The position numbers and the translations under genes were made by a program. This document shows, in pieces, positions 17,428 to 24,927 of a DNA stretch of 64,000 nt. Numbering within the stretch: the stretch's first letter is position 1; each line of letters opens with the position of its first letter. Source of the DNA: Bog-473 sp963809825 (GTDB lineage Bacteria; Actinomycetota; Acidimicrobiia; Acidimicrobiales; RAAP-2); contig CAWELJ010000007.1 of assembly GCA_963809825.1 (NCBI GenBank), positions 1 to 64,000 on the forward strand. The letters are read 5' to 3'. The notes beneath the pieces were generated by a model. It did not search any database. It was not told the DNA's origin and was given only the letters and a program-made list of their open reading frames with translations.

Positions 17428-17997
17428 ATGGACAGCCTCGCAATGATGAAGCAAGTCGTCGCCAGTACCGACAAGGTCGTCAAAGGAACCGACGCCTCCC
17501 AACTCGGTCTGCCGTCCCCGTGTACCGATTGGACGGTTCGAGACGTGATCAACCACATCACGGGTGGGGCAACCATGTTCGCCGTCTGTGTCGAGCAGGG
17601 ATCCGTTCCCGACGACCTGCTCGGCAATCTCATGGGCGGTGACAATCTGGCCGACGACTTCACTGGGGCGTGGGAATCAGCCTCAGCACGTGCCCTGGCC
17701 GCCTTCGAGGCCCCCGGGGCTCTCGACATGATGGTGAAGTTGCCCTTCGGCGAGATGCCGGCTGGCGTCGCCATCAACATCGCGGTGTTCGACGTTCTCA
17801 CGCATGCTGCCGACATCGCCAACGCAACCGACCAAACGATCGAGGACACGGCCCTCATCGAAGCCGCGTTGGAGATGGGCCACCAGATGATCGGCCCCGA
17901 TCTCCGGGCGCCCGGCATCTTCGACCCCGAGCAGCCGGCGCCGGCGAATGCCACACCCACCGTGCGTCTCCTGGCCTTTGCCGGCCGCAAAGTCTGA
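17428..17997 (+). CDS. TIGR03086-type metal-binding protein (mycothiol maleylpyruvate isomerase/DinB fold)
   Basis: 189 aa. The typical N-terminal block LPSPCTDWTVRDVINHITGG carries the first metal His, and FDVLTHAADIANAT carries the second. GAGGAGG lies 7 nt before ATG 17428. This actinobacterial family shares the DinB/MDMPI four-helix bundle and often binds zinc; some members use mycothiol. The reaction is unknown here. A 10-bp inverted repeat 27 nt after the stop looks like its terminator. Confidence 0.85.
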   Translation: MDSLAMMKQVVASTDKVVKGTDASQLGLPSPCTDWTVRDVINHITGGATMFAVCVEQGSVPDDLLGNLMGGDNLADDFTGAWESASARALAAFEAPGALDMMVKLPFGEMPAGVAINIAVFDVLTHAADIANATDQTIEDTALIEAALEMGHQMIGPDLRAPGIFDPEQPAPANATPTVRLLAFAGRKV

Positions 17998-18023
17998 GAT
18001 CACTCCTCGGGGAGGCGTCGGCC

Positions 18024-18059
18024 CGCGACTCAGCCCCGACGAATCGAGACTGAGTCGCG
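18024..18059 (+). terminator. Hairpin after the TIGR03086 gene
   Basis: Arms CGCGACTCAG (18024-18033) and CTGAGTCGCG (18050-18059) match perfectly around a 16-nt loop. No U-tract follows. The rest of 17998-18303 shows no gene. Confidence 0.5.
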
Positions 18060-18303
18060 CCCGCACCCCCTTGAATCCCCCCTTTGGGCGGCGGAGAGTG
18101 TGACACGGATGGACCTCGATTTGGGGTCGCCTCGAGGGCGGCGGGGCCCCAGTCAATGCTCCTCTCGACCGCCCCGACCACGACGAGGCAGATAACCTGC
18201 AGTCGGGAATCGGACGCTGCCCCGGCGCGGGCCCGGACAAGATTCCAGCGTCCTTGGTCTCGAGTCACCGCAGGGCGTACGGAAGAAGGATGTGGAGCGG
18301 AGC

Positions 18304-18624
18304 ATGAGCGGTCGCCTGGGTCAATCCGGGAGCGAACTGGTTGAACTCTTCGTCGGGCGCCCAGGGTGGCGTCTCGAGCCAAGGTCGACGCCTGGCGCCA
18401 CCCCGCTGTGGTGCTTCGTCTTCAATGGAAAGATCGAGTTCTCGGTGTCCACCGACGGCGACGCGATCCACCTCTATGTGATGGAGTCCGACCAAGAACT
18501 TGTCTTCAAGGGGGAGGAGGAGCTCATGACGTGGCTCAGAACGCACCGGGCGGAGGCGCTGCGCGAACCCGTATCACGCCAGGTGAGGAAATCGCGATTT
18601 CGCAAGTTCTTCGAGTGGGACTGA
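18304..18624 (+). CDS. Hypothetical small soluble protein
   Basis: 106 aa from ATG 18304 with GGAGCGGAGC just upstream. The composition is that of a folded mixed alpha/beta protein (WCFVFNGKIEFSVSTDGDAIHLYVM, then EEELMTWLRTHRAEAL), ending with a basic tail (SRQVRKSRFRKFFEWD). No family is recognised. It lies 40 nt upstream of the PanE-like gene and could share its transcript. Confidence 0.55.
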   Translation: MSGRLGQSGSELVELFVGRPGWRLEPRSTPGATPLWCFVFNGKIEFSVSTDGDAIHLYVMESDQELVFKGEEELMTWLRTHRAEALREPVSRQVRKSRFRKFFEWD

Positions 18625-18664
18625 CAATTCAAGAGCGAACCTCACGGCATACCGGGAGGGGGTC

Positions 18665-19588
18665 ATGAAGATCGCAATCGTCGGAACTGGTGCAATGGGC
18701 TCGGTGTATGCCAGCCTCCTCGGCAAAGCCGGACATGAGGTCTGGGCCATCGACACCTGGGAAGAGCACATCGATGCGATCGCCGCCTCCGGTCTCAGCG
18801 TTTCGGGTGCGAGCGGCAGGTTCGTCATTGACAACCTCCACGTCGGACGTTCTCCCCAAGATGCAGGATCCTGCGACCTGTGGGTGATAGCGACGAAGGC
18901 CGCCGCAGTCGAGGACGTGGCGGCGCAGATCGCACCGTTGCTCGAGCGGGACTCGGTGGTGATGGCTTTTCAGAACGGGCTCGGTGCGGGGGAGCGAGTG
19001 GCGCGCCATGTTCCCGAGGAGCACATCGTGATCGGGATCGCCGAGGGGTTCGGTTCGAGCATCCCTGAGCCCGGACACGTGCATCATGAGGGCATGCGGC
19101 TCATCCGTATCGGCGAAATGCGCGATGGCCTGACGGCCAGGGTCCAGCGAATGGAGCAGGTGTGGCGGGATGCCGGTTTCAACGTCCGTGCCTTCGCCGA
19201 CGTGACGCTCATGATCTGGGAGAAGTTCCTCTGCAATGTCACGCTGAGCGCTCCGTGTGCGGTCTTCGACGTCACCGTCGGTGAGCTGATGTCGGACCCC
19301 GAGTCGTGGAGGGTCGCTCTCGGATGCACCTCAGAGGCCTACCGACTGGCGGTCGCCCAGGACGTCCAGTTCTCCTTCGACGACCCGCTGCGGTACGTGA
19401 GTGATTTCGCGGCCACGATTCCGCATGCCAGCCCCTCGATGCGCCTCGACCACCTCGCGCGACGGCCTTCGGAGATAGATGCCATCAATGGGCAGGTCGT
19501 GACGCTGAGCCGCGAGATCGGATTCGAGGCGCCGTACAACGAGACCCTCTGCGCCATTCTGCGCCATCGGGAATCTCTCTTCGGCTGA
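18665..19588 (+). CDS. Ketopantoate reductase family protein (ApbA/PanE)
   Basis: 307 aa. The Rossmann NADPH site IVGTGAMGSVYASLLGKAGHEV is at the N-terminus, FQNGLGAGERV near residue 100, the catalytic Lys in WEKFLCNVTLSAPCA near 180, and SEIDAINGQVV near 275 (the family E..(Y/I)..G motif). AGGGGG precedes ATG 18665. It may be true ketopantoate reductase (pantothenate and CoA synthesis) or a related 2-hydroxyacid reductase; panB/panC are not nearby. Confidence 0.88.
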   Translation: MKIAIVGTGAMGSVYASLLGKAGHEVWAIDTWEEHIDAIAASGLSVSGASGRFVIDNLHVGRSPQDAGSCDLWVIATKAAAVEDVAAQIAPLLERDSVVMAFQNGLGAGERVARHVPEEHIVIGIAEGFGSSIPEPGHVHHEGMRLIRIGEMRDGLTARVQRMEQVWRDAGFNVRAFADVTLMIWEKFLCNVTLSAPCAVFDVTVGELMSDPESWRVALGCTSEAYRLAVAQDVQFSFDDPLRYVSDFAATIPHASPSMRLDHLARRPSEIDAINGQVVTLSREIGFEAPYNETLCAILRHRESLFG

Positions 19589-19663
19589 GGCCGCGACTTT
19601 CGTGCACCGGGCGCGTAGGAACGACACGGATGATACGGGGCTCTCAAGCCCTAACGTCTCGTC

Positions 19664-20128
19664 ATGCCTCGCCGGCCCGTCATCACGTACCGCCGTGCCT
19701 ACGAGTTTCCCGTGTCCCCGGCGGAATTGTGGGACGCCATCGAGGAGGTCGACCAATTCGAAGGCTGGTGGCCCTGGCTCGAGGAGTTTCGTCTCGAGGG
19801 AGACACCTTGAGGGCTGGGGCCGTGCTCCACGGTGTGGTGGCCCCACCGCTGCCGTACCGGATGCGCATTCAGGTCGAGCTCACTCACTGCGAACGACCG
19901 CGGCGTATGGACGCTCGCATCCGAGGCGACCTCGTGGGAGACGCAGCGTTGGTGTTGCGCCCCGAGGGAGCGGGTTCGAACGTCGAGGTGGCGTGGACGG
20001 TCGAGATGATGCAGCGCCCGATGCGGATGGCCAGCCGGATGGCGCATCCTGTGCTGCAGTGGGGTCACGACCGGGTCGTCGAGCTCACCGTGGCCGGGTT
20101 CCGGCGAAGGCTTGGTTCAGCCCGCTAA
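19664..20128 (+). CDS. SRPBCC / polyketide cyclase-like protein
   Basis: 154 aa with the START-like pattern: ITYRRAYEFPVSPAELWDAIEEVDQFEGWWPWLEEFRLEG, then DTLRAGAVLHGVVAPPLPYRM and a C-terminal helix. The fold makes a deep cavity for lipids or isoprenoids. It overlaps the convergent UbiA-like gene by 4 nt and belongs to a block with a methyltransferase and a geranylgeranyl reductase-like enzyme, so it may bind a lipid intermediate. Confidence 0.8.
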   Translation: MPRRPVITYRRAYEFPVSPAELWDAIEEVDQFEGWWPWLEEFRLEGDTLRAGAVLHGVVAPPLPYRMRIQVELTHCERPRRMDARIRGDLVGDAALVLRPEGAGSNVEVAWTVEMMQRPMRMASRMAHPVLQWGHDRVVELTVAGFRRRLGSAR

Positions 20129-20931
20129 CCCAAGCGGGCGACCGCGAGTGCGGCCGCCAGCAGCGCGACTGCCCACGACATCATTTGGAGCGCTCCCTCG
20201 AGGGGCGCGAGGAGGCTCTGCTGGTCCACCGGCAGCACGTCTCCGTCACGGAGCGTCACATGACCGTCGATGGCGATTGCGCGGCGCCTGACGAGGCGGG
20301 CCGGCGTGCTCAGGCGGCGTTGCGCCGCAGACAGGGCGAACGCGCCTGCCGCCGCCACCACCGGTGCGATCGCCAAGCGTCCGGTCTGGGCGACGTACGC
20401 GACCAACACGGGAAACGCTCCCCAGGCGAGGGCAAATCCCACGTCCGTGTGGACGAACCCCCCGAACAGCTCCAAGTTGTACGCAAGGACGAGGAGAGGC
20501 CCGAGCACCATGAAGGGGATCAGCACCCAACCGACTCGGGCCAGTCCAGCGATCCCCAGACCGACCGCTCCGGCGAGGCCGACGACGGTGACGCCGACGA
20601 GCACGCCAGTGGGGATGGTGGTGCCCAGCGGGCGCCCGTGCAGCTCGTCCAAAGCATGTGCGGCCAGGCCCACCGCGCAGAAGAAGGCCAGGAGGGTGCC
20701 GACCAGGCGCGACAGGCTGACCTGAGGTGCGAGGCACGCGCCGATGACCACGTAGGACAGATGCCACGCCGTGTAGGGCGGGTGCAGGAGAGTCCACCAA
20801 TCCCGCCATCCGCCGGGTCGGGCTGCGTAGAACGCAGGACGGCGTTCGGTGTCTCCCGAGGCGCCGGGAGGAGTGGTGCGATCGACGTCACTCCCACTCG
20901 GGTTGGAACGAGTTGCCGGCTCGTCATTCAT
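20125..20931 (-). CDS. UbiA-like multi-pass membrane protein
   Basis: 268 aa with about eight helices after a Pro/Thr-rich N-terminal tail of about 40 residues. It opens with LLHPPYTAWHLSYVVIGACLAP, which resembles the first helix of UbiA prenyltransferases, followed by AAHALDELHGRPLGT where UbiA has its first Asp-rich NDxxDxxxD site (here only D.. and H..R). The second Asp motif is not clear. Its start overlaps the methyltransferase end by 8 nt. It may be a divergent prenyltransferase or a UbiA-related protein of unknown action. Confidence 0.6.
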   Translation of the reverse strand: MNDEPATRSNPSGSDVDRTTPPGASGDTERRPAFYAARPGGWRDWWTLLHPPYTAWHLSYVVIGACLAPQVSLSRLVGTLLAFFCAVGLAAHALDELHGRPLGTTIPTGVLVGVTVVGLAGAVGLGIAGLARVGWVLIPFMVLGPLLVLAYNLELFGGFVHTDVGFALAWGAFPVLVAYVAQTGRLAIAPVVAAAGAFALSAAQRRLSTPARLVRRRAIAIDGHVTLRDGDVLPVDQQSLLAPLEGALQMMSWAVALLAAALAVARLG

Positions 20932-21658
20932 TACTGCGGGTACCCCACATGACGAGCCCGCCGCCGAGGCTCATCACACGCACTCCGACGTTCTCGAAAC
21001 CTGCCTCGCGCCACGCGTGCTCCGTCCACGCCAAGGGATACCTCCGGTAGTGGCCCGAGATGTTCGGGCCGAGGAACCGCCCGACGCGGAACCACTCGCG
21101 CCCGCCGGTGATCAGCCCACCGATAGGCAGCACGAGGCGCGTGTACAGCCACCACATGACGCGCCAGAAGCGATTGGGTGGGAGGAAGAACTCGAGGCTG
21201 GCCACCATCGCCCCGGGCTTCACGACCCGGGCGAGCTCACGGAGGGTCGCCGCCGGGTCGTCGACATAACGCAGGAGGTAGGTGAAGGTGAGGGCGTCGA
21301 AGGTCCGGTCCGGAAAGGGGAGCTGTTCGGCGCGGCCGGCCACCAGTTGTATCCGTGCGTCCCGCCCCGCCGCGGTGACATTTCGAGCCCCCTGGGCCAG
21401 CATCTCGAGAGTCAGGTCCACGCCCACGACGTCGGCCGGAGTGCGCGCCGCGAGTTGCAACGCCACGCCTGCCGTTCCGGAGGCCACATCGAGGACGACA
21501 CTCGGCGCCGCGGGGACGATGTGATCGATCATGGCCCGCCGCCAGCGCCCGTTTTGCCCCATGGAGAGGACCTCGGCGAGGCGGTCGTAGCGTCGCGGCA
21601 GAGGCGTGAACAGCTGCTGCGCGAACCGGTTCCGGTCGCCGGCAACATACGGCAGCAT
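20924..21658 (-). CDS. SAM-dependent methyltransferase (UbiE/MenG-like)
   Basis: 244 aa class I methyltransferase. Motif I is VVLDVASGTAGVALQLA, motif II LPFPDRTFDALTFTYLLRYVDDP, motif III LRELARVVKPGAMVASLEFFLPP; the C-terminal part fits the UbiE/COQ5 family. GAGGAGG lies 5 nt before ATG 21658. The UbiE/MenG group methylates prenylated quinone precursors. With a UbiA-like gene coupled behind it and a GGR-like reductase divergent in front, quinone or prenyl-lipid synthesis is the best guess. Confidence 0.85.
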   Translation of the reverse strand: MLPYVAGDRNRFAQQLFTPLPRRYDRLAEVLSMGQNGRWRRAMIDHIVPAAPSVVLDVASGTAGVALQLAARTPADVVGVDLTLEMLAQGARNVTAAGRDARIQLVAGRAEQLPFPDRTFDALTFTYLLRYVDDPAATLRELARVVKPGAMVASLEFFLPPNRFWRVMWWLYTRLVLPIGGLITGGREWFRVGRFLGPNISGHYRRYPLAWTEHAWREAGFENVGVRVMSLGGGLVMWGTRSNE

Positions 21659-21716
21659 GGCTCCTCCTCGGATGAGAGGATCTCACTGTAGATCCCGGCC
21701 ACGAGAGAGGACGGAG

Positions 21717-23093
21717 TTGGGCTCGTCGCGCTTTGACGTCGTGGTGGTGGGTGGCGGCCCGGCAGGCAGTGTTGCAGCGCTGGTTCTGGCGCGAGCTGGG
21801 GCACGGGTGGCCTTGGTGGACAAGGCCGTGTTCCCTCGTGACAAGGCGTGCGGCGACATCGTCGGTCCTCGTGGCCTCCAGATTCTCACCGAGCTCGGGC
21901 TACCCAGGCCGATCGGTCCGGACATCGGTGAGATCGCGCTCGTCGGTCCCTCAGGTCGTCGAACGCAGCTGCCGTGCGGCGAGGGGCTCACCTATCCGGG
22001 CCATGGCACGGCGGTGACGCGGACGGTGTTCGATTCGTTCCTACACGAGGCCGCATTGGACGCCGGTGCTGAAGCGCTCCATGGGCGCGCCGTGGAGCCG
22101 CTGGAGGGACACGGCCGGATCGTCGGCTATCGGCTGAGCACCGGCCACGATCTACGCACTGATTTTGTGATCGGGGCGGATGGCGCCACGAGCCGGGTGG
22201 CGGCCGATGCGCAGATGGTCGAAGCACGGAAGGTGCTGTGGGGGTTCGCCGTACGGACCTATGCCGCCGAGGTCGTCGACGTCCCGGCCATCGTGTTGTG
22301 GGAGCCGGCTCCCTGGCGGGCCTTCCCGGGCTACGGCTGGGTCTTTCCCGGGGCCGCAGGAACGGCGAACCTGGGTCTGGGCCTGGGGACGGTGGGGGAC
22401 CGCAGAGCGGGAGCGAGGGTCCAGCGGGAGCTGCCGCGCTTCTTGGAGCATGTCCGGGAGATCGGGCTCCTGGCCGGAGGCGAGAGGACGATTGCCTCGA
22501 GGCGCCTGGGAGGATGGCTCAAGATGGGTGTTGTCGGCACGACTCCGGCCAGGGGGCGGGTGCTCCTTGTCGGCGACGCCGCCGGCCTCGTGAATCCGCT
22601 GCAGGGCGAGGGCATCGCCCAGGCCATGGGCAGCGGTCGCTCCGCAGCAGAGGCGCTGCTGGGCGAGCCGGGCCGTGCTGCGGAGTGCTACCGGGCCGCA
22701 CTGGCGGCGGACCACCTGCCGTACCATCGGATCACTTCGACGGTGCAGGCGTGGTTGGTCGACCGACCCCGTGCCGTCGCCGCCGTGTCCCGGGTGCTCA
22801 TGACGGCCGCCCGCAGCGATGCCATCGCCGGAGGATGGTCGGTCTTCTGGAACGAGTTGCTCGACGGCGCAGCCCCCAATCGGCACCGGTCCGTGGCGGC
22901 GGCAGTGACCCGCCTCGGCCAGCTCATGACGGCGCGCACCCCCACGGCACGGTGGTTCGATGCCATGTTCATGGACGGTGCTCCGGCCTCGTTGGCGGGC
23001 CGGGTCGATCGGACCCGGAGGAGTGGGGAGCAGGCTGACACGCCATCCGCACCCGAACTGGTCGGAGGTCAGCCAGCACCGGACAAGAGCTGA
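21717..23093 (+). CDS. Geranylgeranyl reductase-family FAD oxidoreductase
   Basis: 458 aa from TTG 21717 (GAGAGG upstream). It has the FAD-binding DVVVVGGGPAGSVAALVLARAG at the start, RDKACGDIVGPRGL, the mid-domain DGATSRVA, and GDAAGLVNPLQGEGIAQAMGSG. This is the GGR/menaquinone reductase branch of the p-hydroxybenzoate hydroxylase fold, which saturates isoprenoid double bonds in quinones, chlorophyll or archaeal-type lipids. Divergent from the methyltransferase; the 3' end overlaps the convergent GT87 gene by 25 nt. Confidence 0.88.
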   Translation: MGSSRFDVVVVGGGPAGSVAALVLARAGARVALVDKAVFPRDKACGDIVGPRGLQILTELGLPRPIGPDIGEIALVGPSGRRTQLPCGEGLTYPGHGTAVTRTVFDSFLHEAALDAGAEALHGRAVEPLEGHGRIVGYRLSTGHDLRTDFVIGADGATSRVAADAQMVEARKVLWGFAVRTYAAEVVDVPAIVLWEPAPWRAFPGYGWVFPGAAGTANLGLGLGTVGDRRAGARVQRELPRFLEHVREIGLLAGGERTIASRRLGGWLKMGVVGTTPARGRVLLVGDAAGLVNPLQGEGIAQAMGSGRSAAEALLGEPGRAAECYRAALAADHLPYHRITSTVQAWLVDRPRAVAAVSRVLMTAARSDAIAGGWSVFWNELLDGAAPNRHRSVAAAVTRLGQLMTARTPTARWFDAMFMDGAPASLAGRVDRTRRSGEQADTPSAPELVGGQPAPDKS

Positions 23094-24352
23094 GCGCCGG
23101 ACCGCTCCCGGTCTGCCCGGCGTCGCACCAGCAGGACCGCGGTGCCCACCAAGAAGACCAGCAGAGCGAAGAAGAAGGCGTTTCCGGCGGCGAGCTGCCC
23201 CGCAGTGAGGTGGAGGTCCGAGGTGCCCACGTAGGGCACCCACCAGACCGGCGCGATCCAGAAGAGGACTGCGGTGCCGATGGCCAGCGGGATCCCGAGG
23301 CGCGGTCGGTCCTCACCGAGGGCGAGCCAGAGAATGGCGGGAACGACCCAGACCAGGTGATGGACCCAGGAGATGGGCGAGACGACGAGCCCGGTTGCGG
23401 CGCAGACGAGGAGCCCCAACATGGGCGACGACCGACGATGGGCCAGCGCGGCCAACAACAGGCCGCCCGCAGCGACCACGACCAGCAGCGGCGCCAGGGA
23501 GAGGTTGGTCACGAGGCCATGGTGGAGGCGTTCGACGGCCGCGGCCAGGTTCTGGTTGCCGACGTAGGACAGTTGGCCGGCTCGTCCCGGCCGGAACAGA
23601 GCATGTGTCCAGTAGACCCTCGATGAGGTCGGCGTGAGCAAGAAGGCCGCGCATTCGCAGACGAGGAAGGTGATGCTGCAGGTGATCGCGCCACGAGTCC
23701 GGCGGGTGAGGATCAAGTAGGGCACGAAGAACAGCGGTGTGAGCTTGACGGCGGCCGCCACTCCCGTCGCCAAACCCAGGGGCGCCTGCCACGACCCGAT
23801 CTTCCGCTTACTGAGCAGGTCCCACATCACGAGCAGCGTCACCAAGAGGTTGACCTGGCCGAAGGCGACGGTGATCGCCACGGGGTTGAGGAGCATGGCG
23901 GGGAGGCTCAACAGGAGGCCGAGGCGCCAGGTGGCGCTCCGGCCCAGGTCGGGCTTGAGGAGCTGTATAGACAGAACGAGGAGCGCGATCAGCGCCGCGA
24001 GATTGCAGAGCGTCCAGGCGGTCTGTACCCAATGGACGTTGGGAAACGCCTGCCACGGTACGAAGAGGAGAGCCGCGAATGGGGGATACGTGAACAGGAG
24101 ATTCGTGTTCGGCACCACGGACGAGTAGAGGTGGGTGGTGAAGACGTACCGGGCGCCGAGGCGAAGGTAGACCCCGAGGTCGACCTCGTAGGTGCCGAAC
24201 GCCAGGAACAGCCCATAGCCGAGCGCGGCCATGAAGGAGACCACGGCCGGCCCCCAGGTGGTCAGCCACTGCGGCAGCCGTCCAGGGCGGGTGGGTGCCG
24301 GACGGTTAACCTCGAGGGGCTGCTCGAGGGCGGTCACGATCGGAGGCGCCAA
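23069..24352 (-). CDS. GT87-family polyprenyl-phosphate mannosyltransferase-like protein
   Basis: 427 aa, about ten to twelve membrane helices. Signature pieces: YEVDLGVYLRLG (first loop, catalytic Asp), LLFTYPPFAALLF, AFGQVNLLVTLLVMWDLL, AAVKLTPLFFVPYL, VGNQNLAAAVERL and SPISWVHHLVWVVP. This is GT87 (mycobacterial PimE and related), which transfers mannose or arabinose from a polyprenyl-phosphate sugar outside the membrane. Possible role in phosphatidylinositol mannoside-like glycolipids. Convergent with the GGR-like gene. Confidence 0.88.
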   Translation of the reverse strand: MAPPIVTALEQPLEVNRPAPTRPGRLPQWLTTWGPAVVSFMAALGYGLFLAFGTYEVDLGVYLRLGARYVFTTHLYSSVVPNTNLLFTYPPFAALLFVPWQAFPNVHWVQTAWTLCNLAALIALLVLSIQLLKPDLGRSATWRLGLLLSLPAMLLNPVAITVAFGQVNLLVTLLVMWDLLSKRKIGSWQAPLGLATGVAAAVKLTPLFFVPYLILTRRTRGAITCSITFLVCECAAFLLTPTSSRVYWTHALFRPGRAGQLSYVGNQNLAAAVERLHHGLVTNLSLAPLLVVVAAGGLLLAALAHRRSSPMLGLLVCAATGLVVSPISWVHHLVWVVPAILWLALGEDRPRLGIPLAIGTAVLFWIAPVWWVPYVGTSDLHLTAGQLAAGNAFFFALLVFLVGTAVLLVRRRADRERSGAQLLSGAG

Positions 24353-24818
24353 CAGGTCCCGAGTCGCTGGTCAGCTGGCCCTGGCGGCGGCGAATCGTCG
24401 GGTCTGCAGCCGTTCGCTGCTCCGGGCGACCGAACGAGCGACGGTGGCATTTGGGCATGCTAGGTCCAAGCCGTTTGGCTCACGATTCCTGGGTCAGGCG
24501 TGCTGTCGACCGCCGGGACTGAGTCGGACATCTGGCCAGCCCAAAGCGGTTCGGCACCCGGCGCCCTCCACGTGGAGGCGGCTCTTCCTACCGTTGAATA
24601 GCTCCAGGTGGGGATCCCCAATACCGATGGCTAGGGCATAGGATCAAGGGGAGCAAGTGTTGGGTGACAAAGCTGCTGCGGCGCTACGGCGTACGCTCTT
24701 CCGGCGATGTAGCTGCATGGTCCAAGGACGTCGTGGTGCGGATCTTTGATTTTGGTTGGCATCAAACCTTGTCGTCCTGTTGAGGTTTGTGCACCCCGCT
24801 GGCAATGAGGTACGACGC
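24353..24818. other. Long leader before the Ig-repeat gene
   Basis: About 465 bp without a credible gene. It holds two short palindromes, CCTCCACGTGGAGG (24565-24578) and a GGGGATCCCC core near 24614. No riboswitch could be recognised by eye. A long leader before a surface-protein gene suggests regulation, but nothing specific is seen. Confidence 0.4.
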
Positions 24819-24927
24819 ATGACCCTGAGGAGCTTGCTCATCGCCTTCATCACGGCGGTCGCCGCCGTGCTCTCGCTCGCGGTCTCCGCTATGCCCGCTG
24901 GAGCCGCCCTGTTCACTCCGACCTTCT

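Noticed and set aside
24353..24818. Possible cyclic-di-AMP riboswitch before the surface-protein gene
   Set aside because: A long leader would suit one, but I could not match the conserved core; a covariance search (Infernal against Rfam) would decide.
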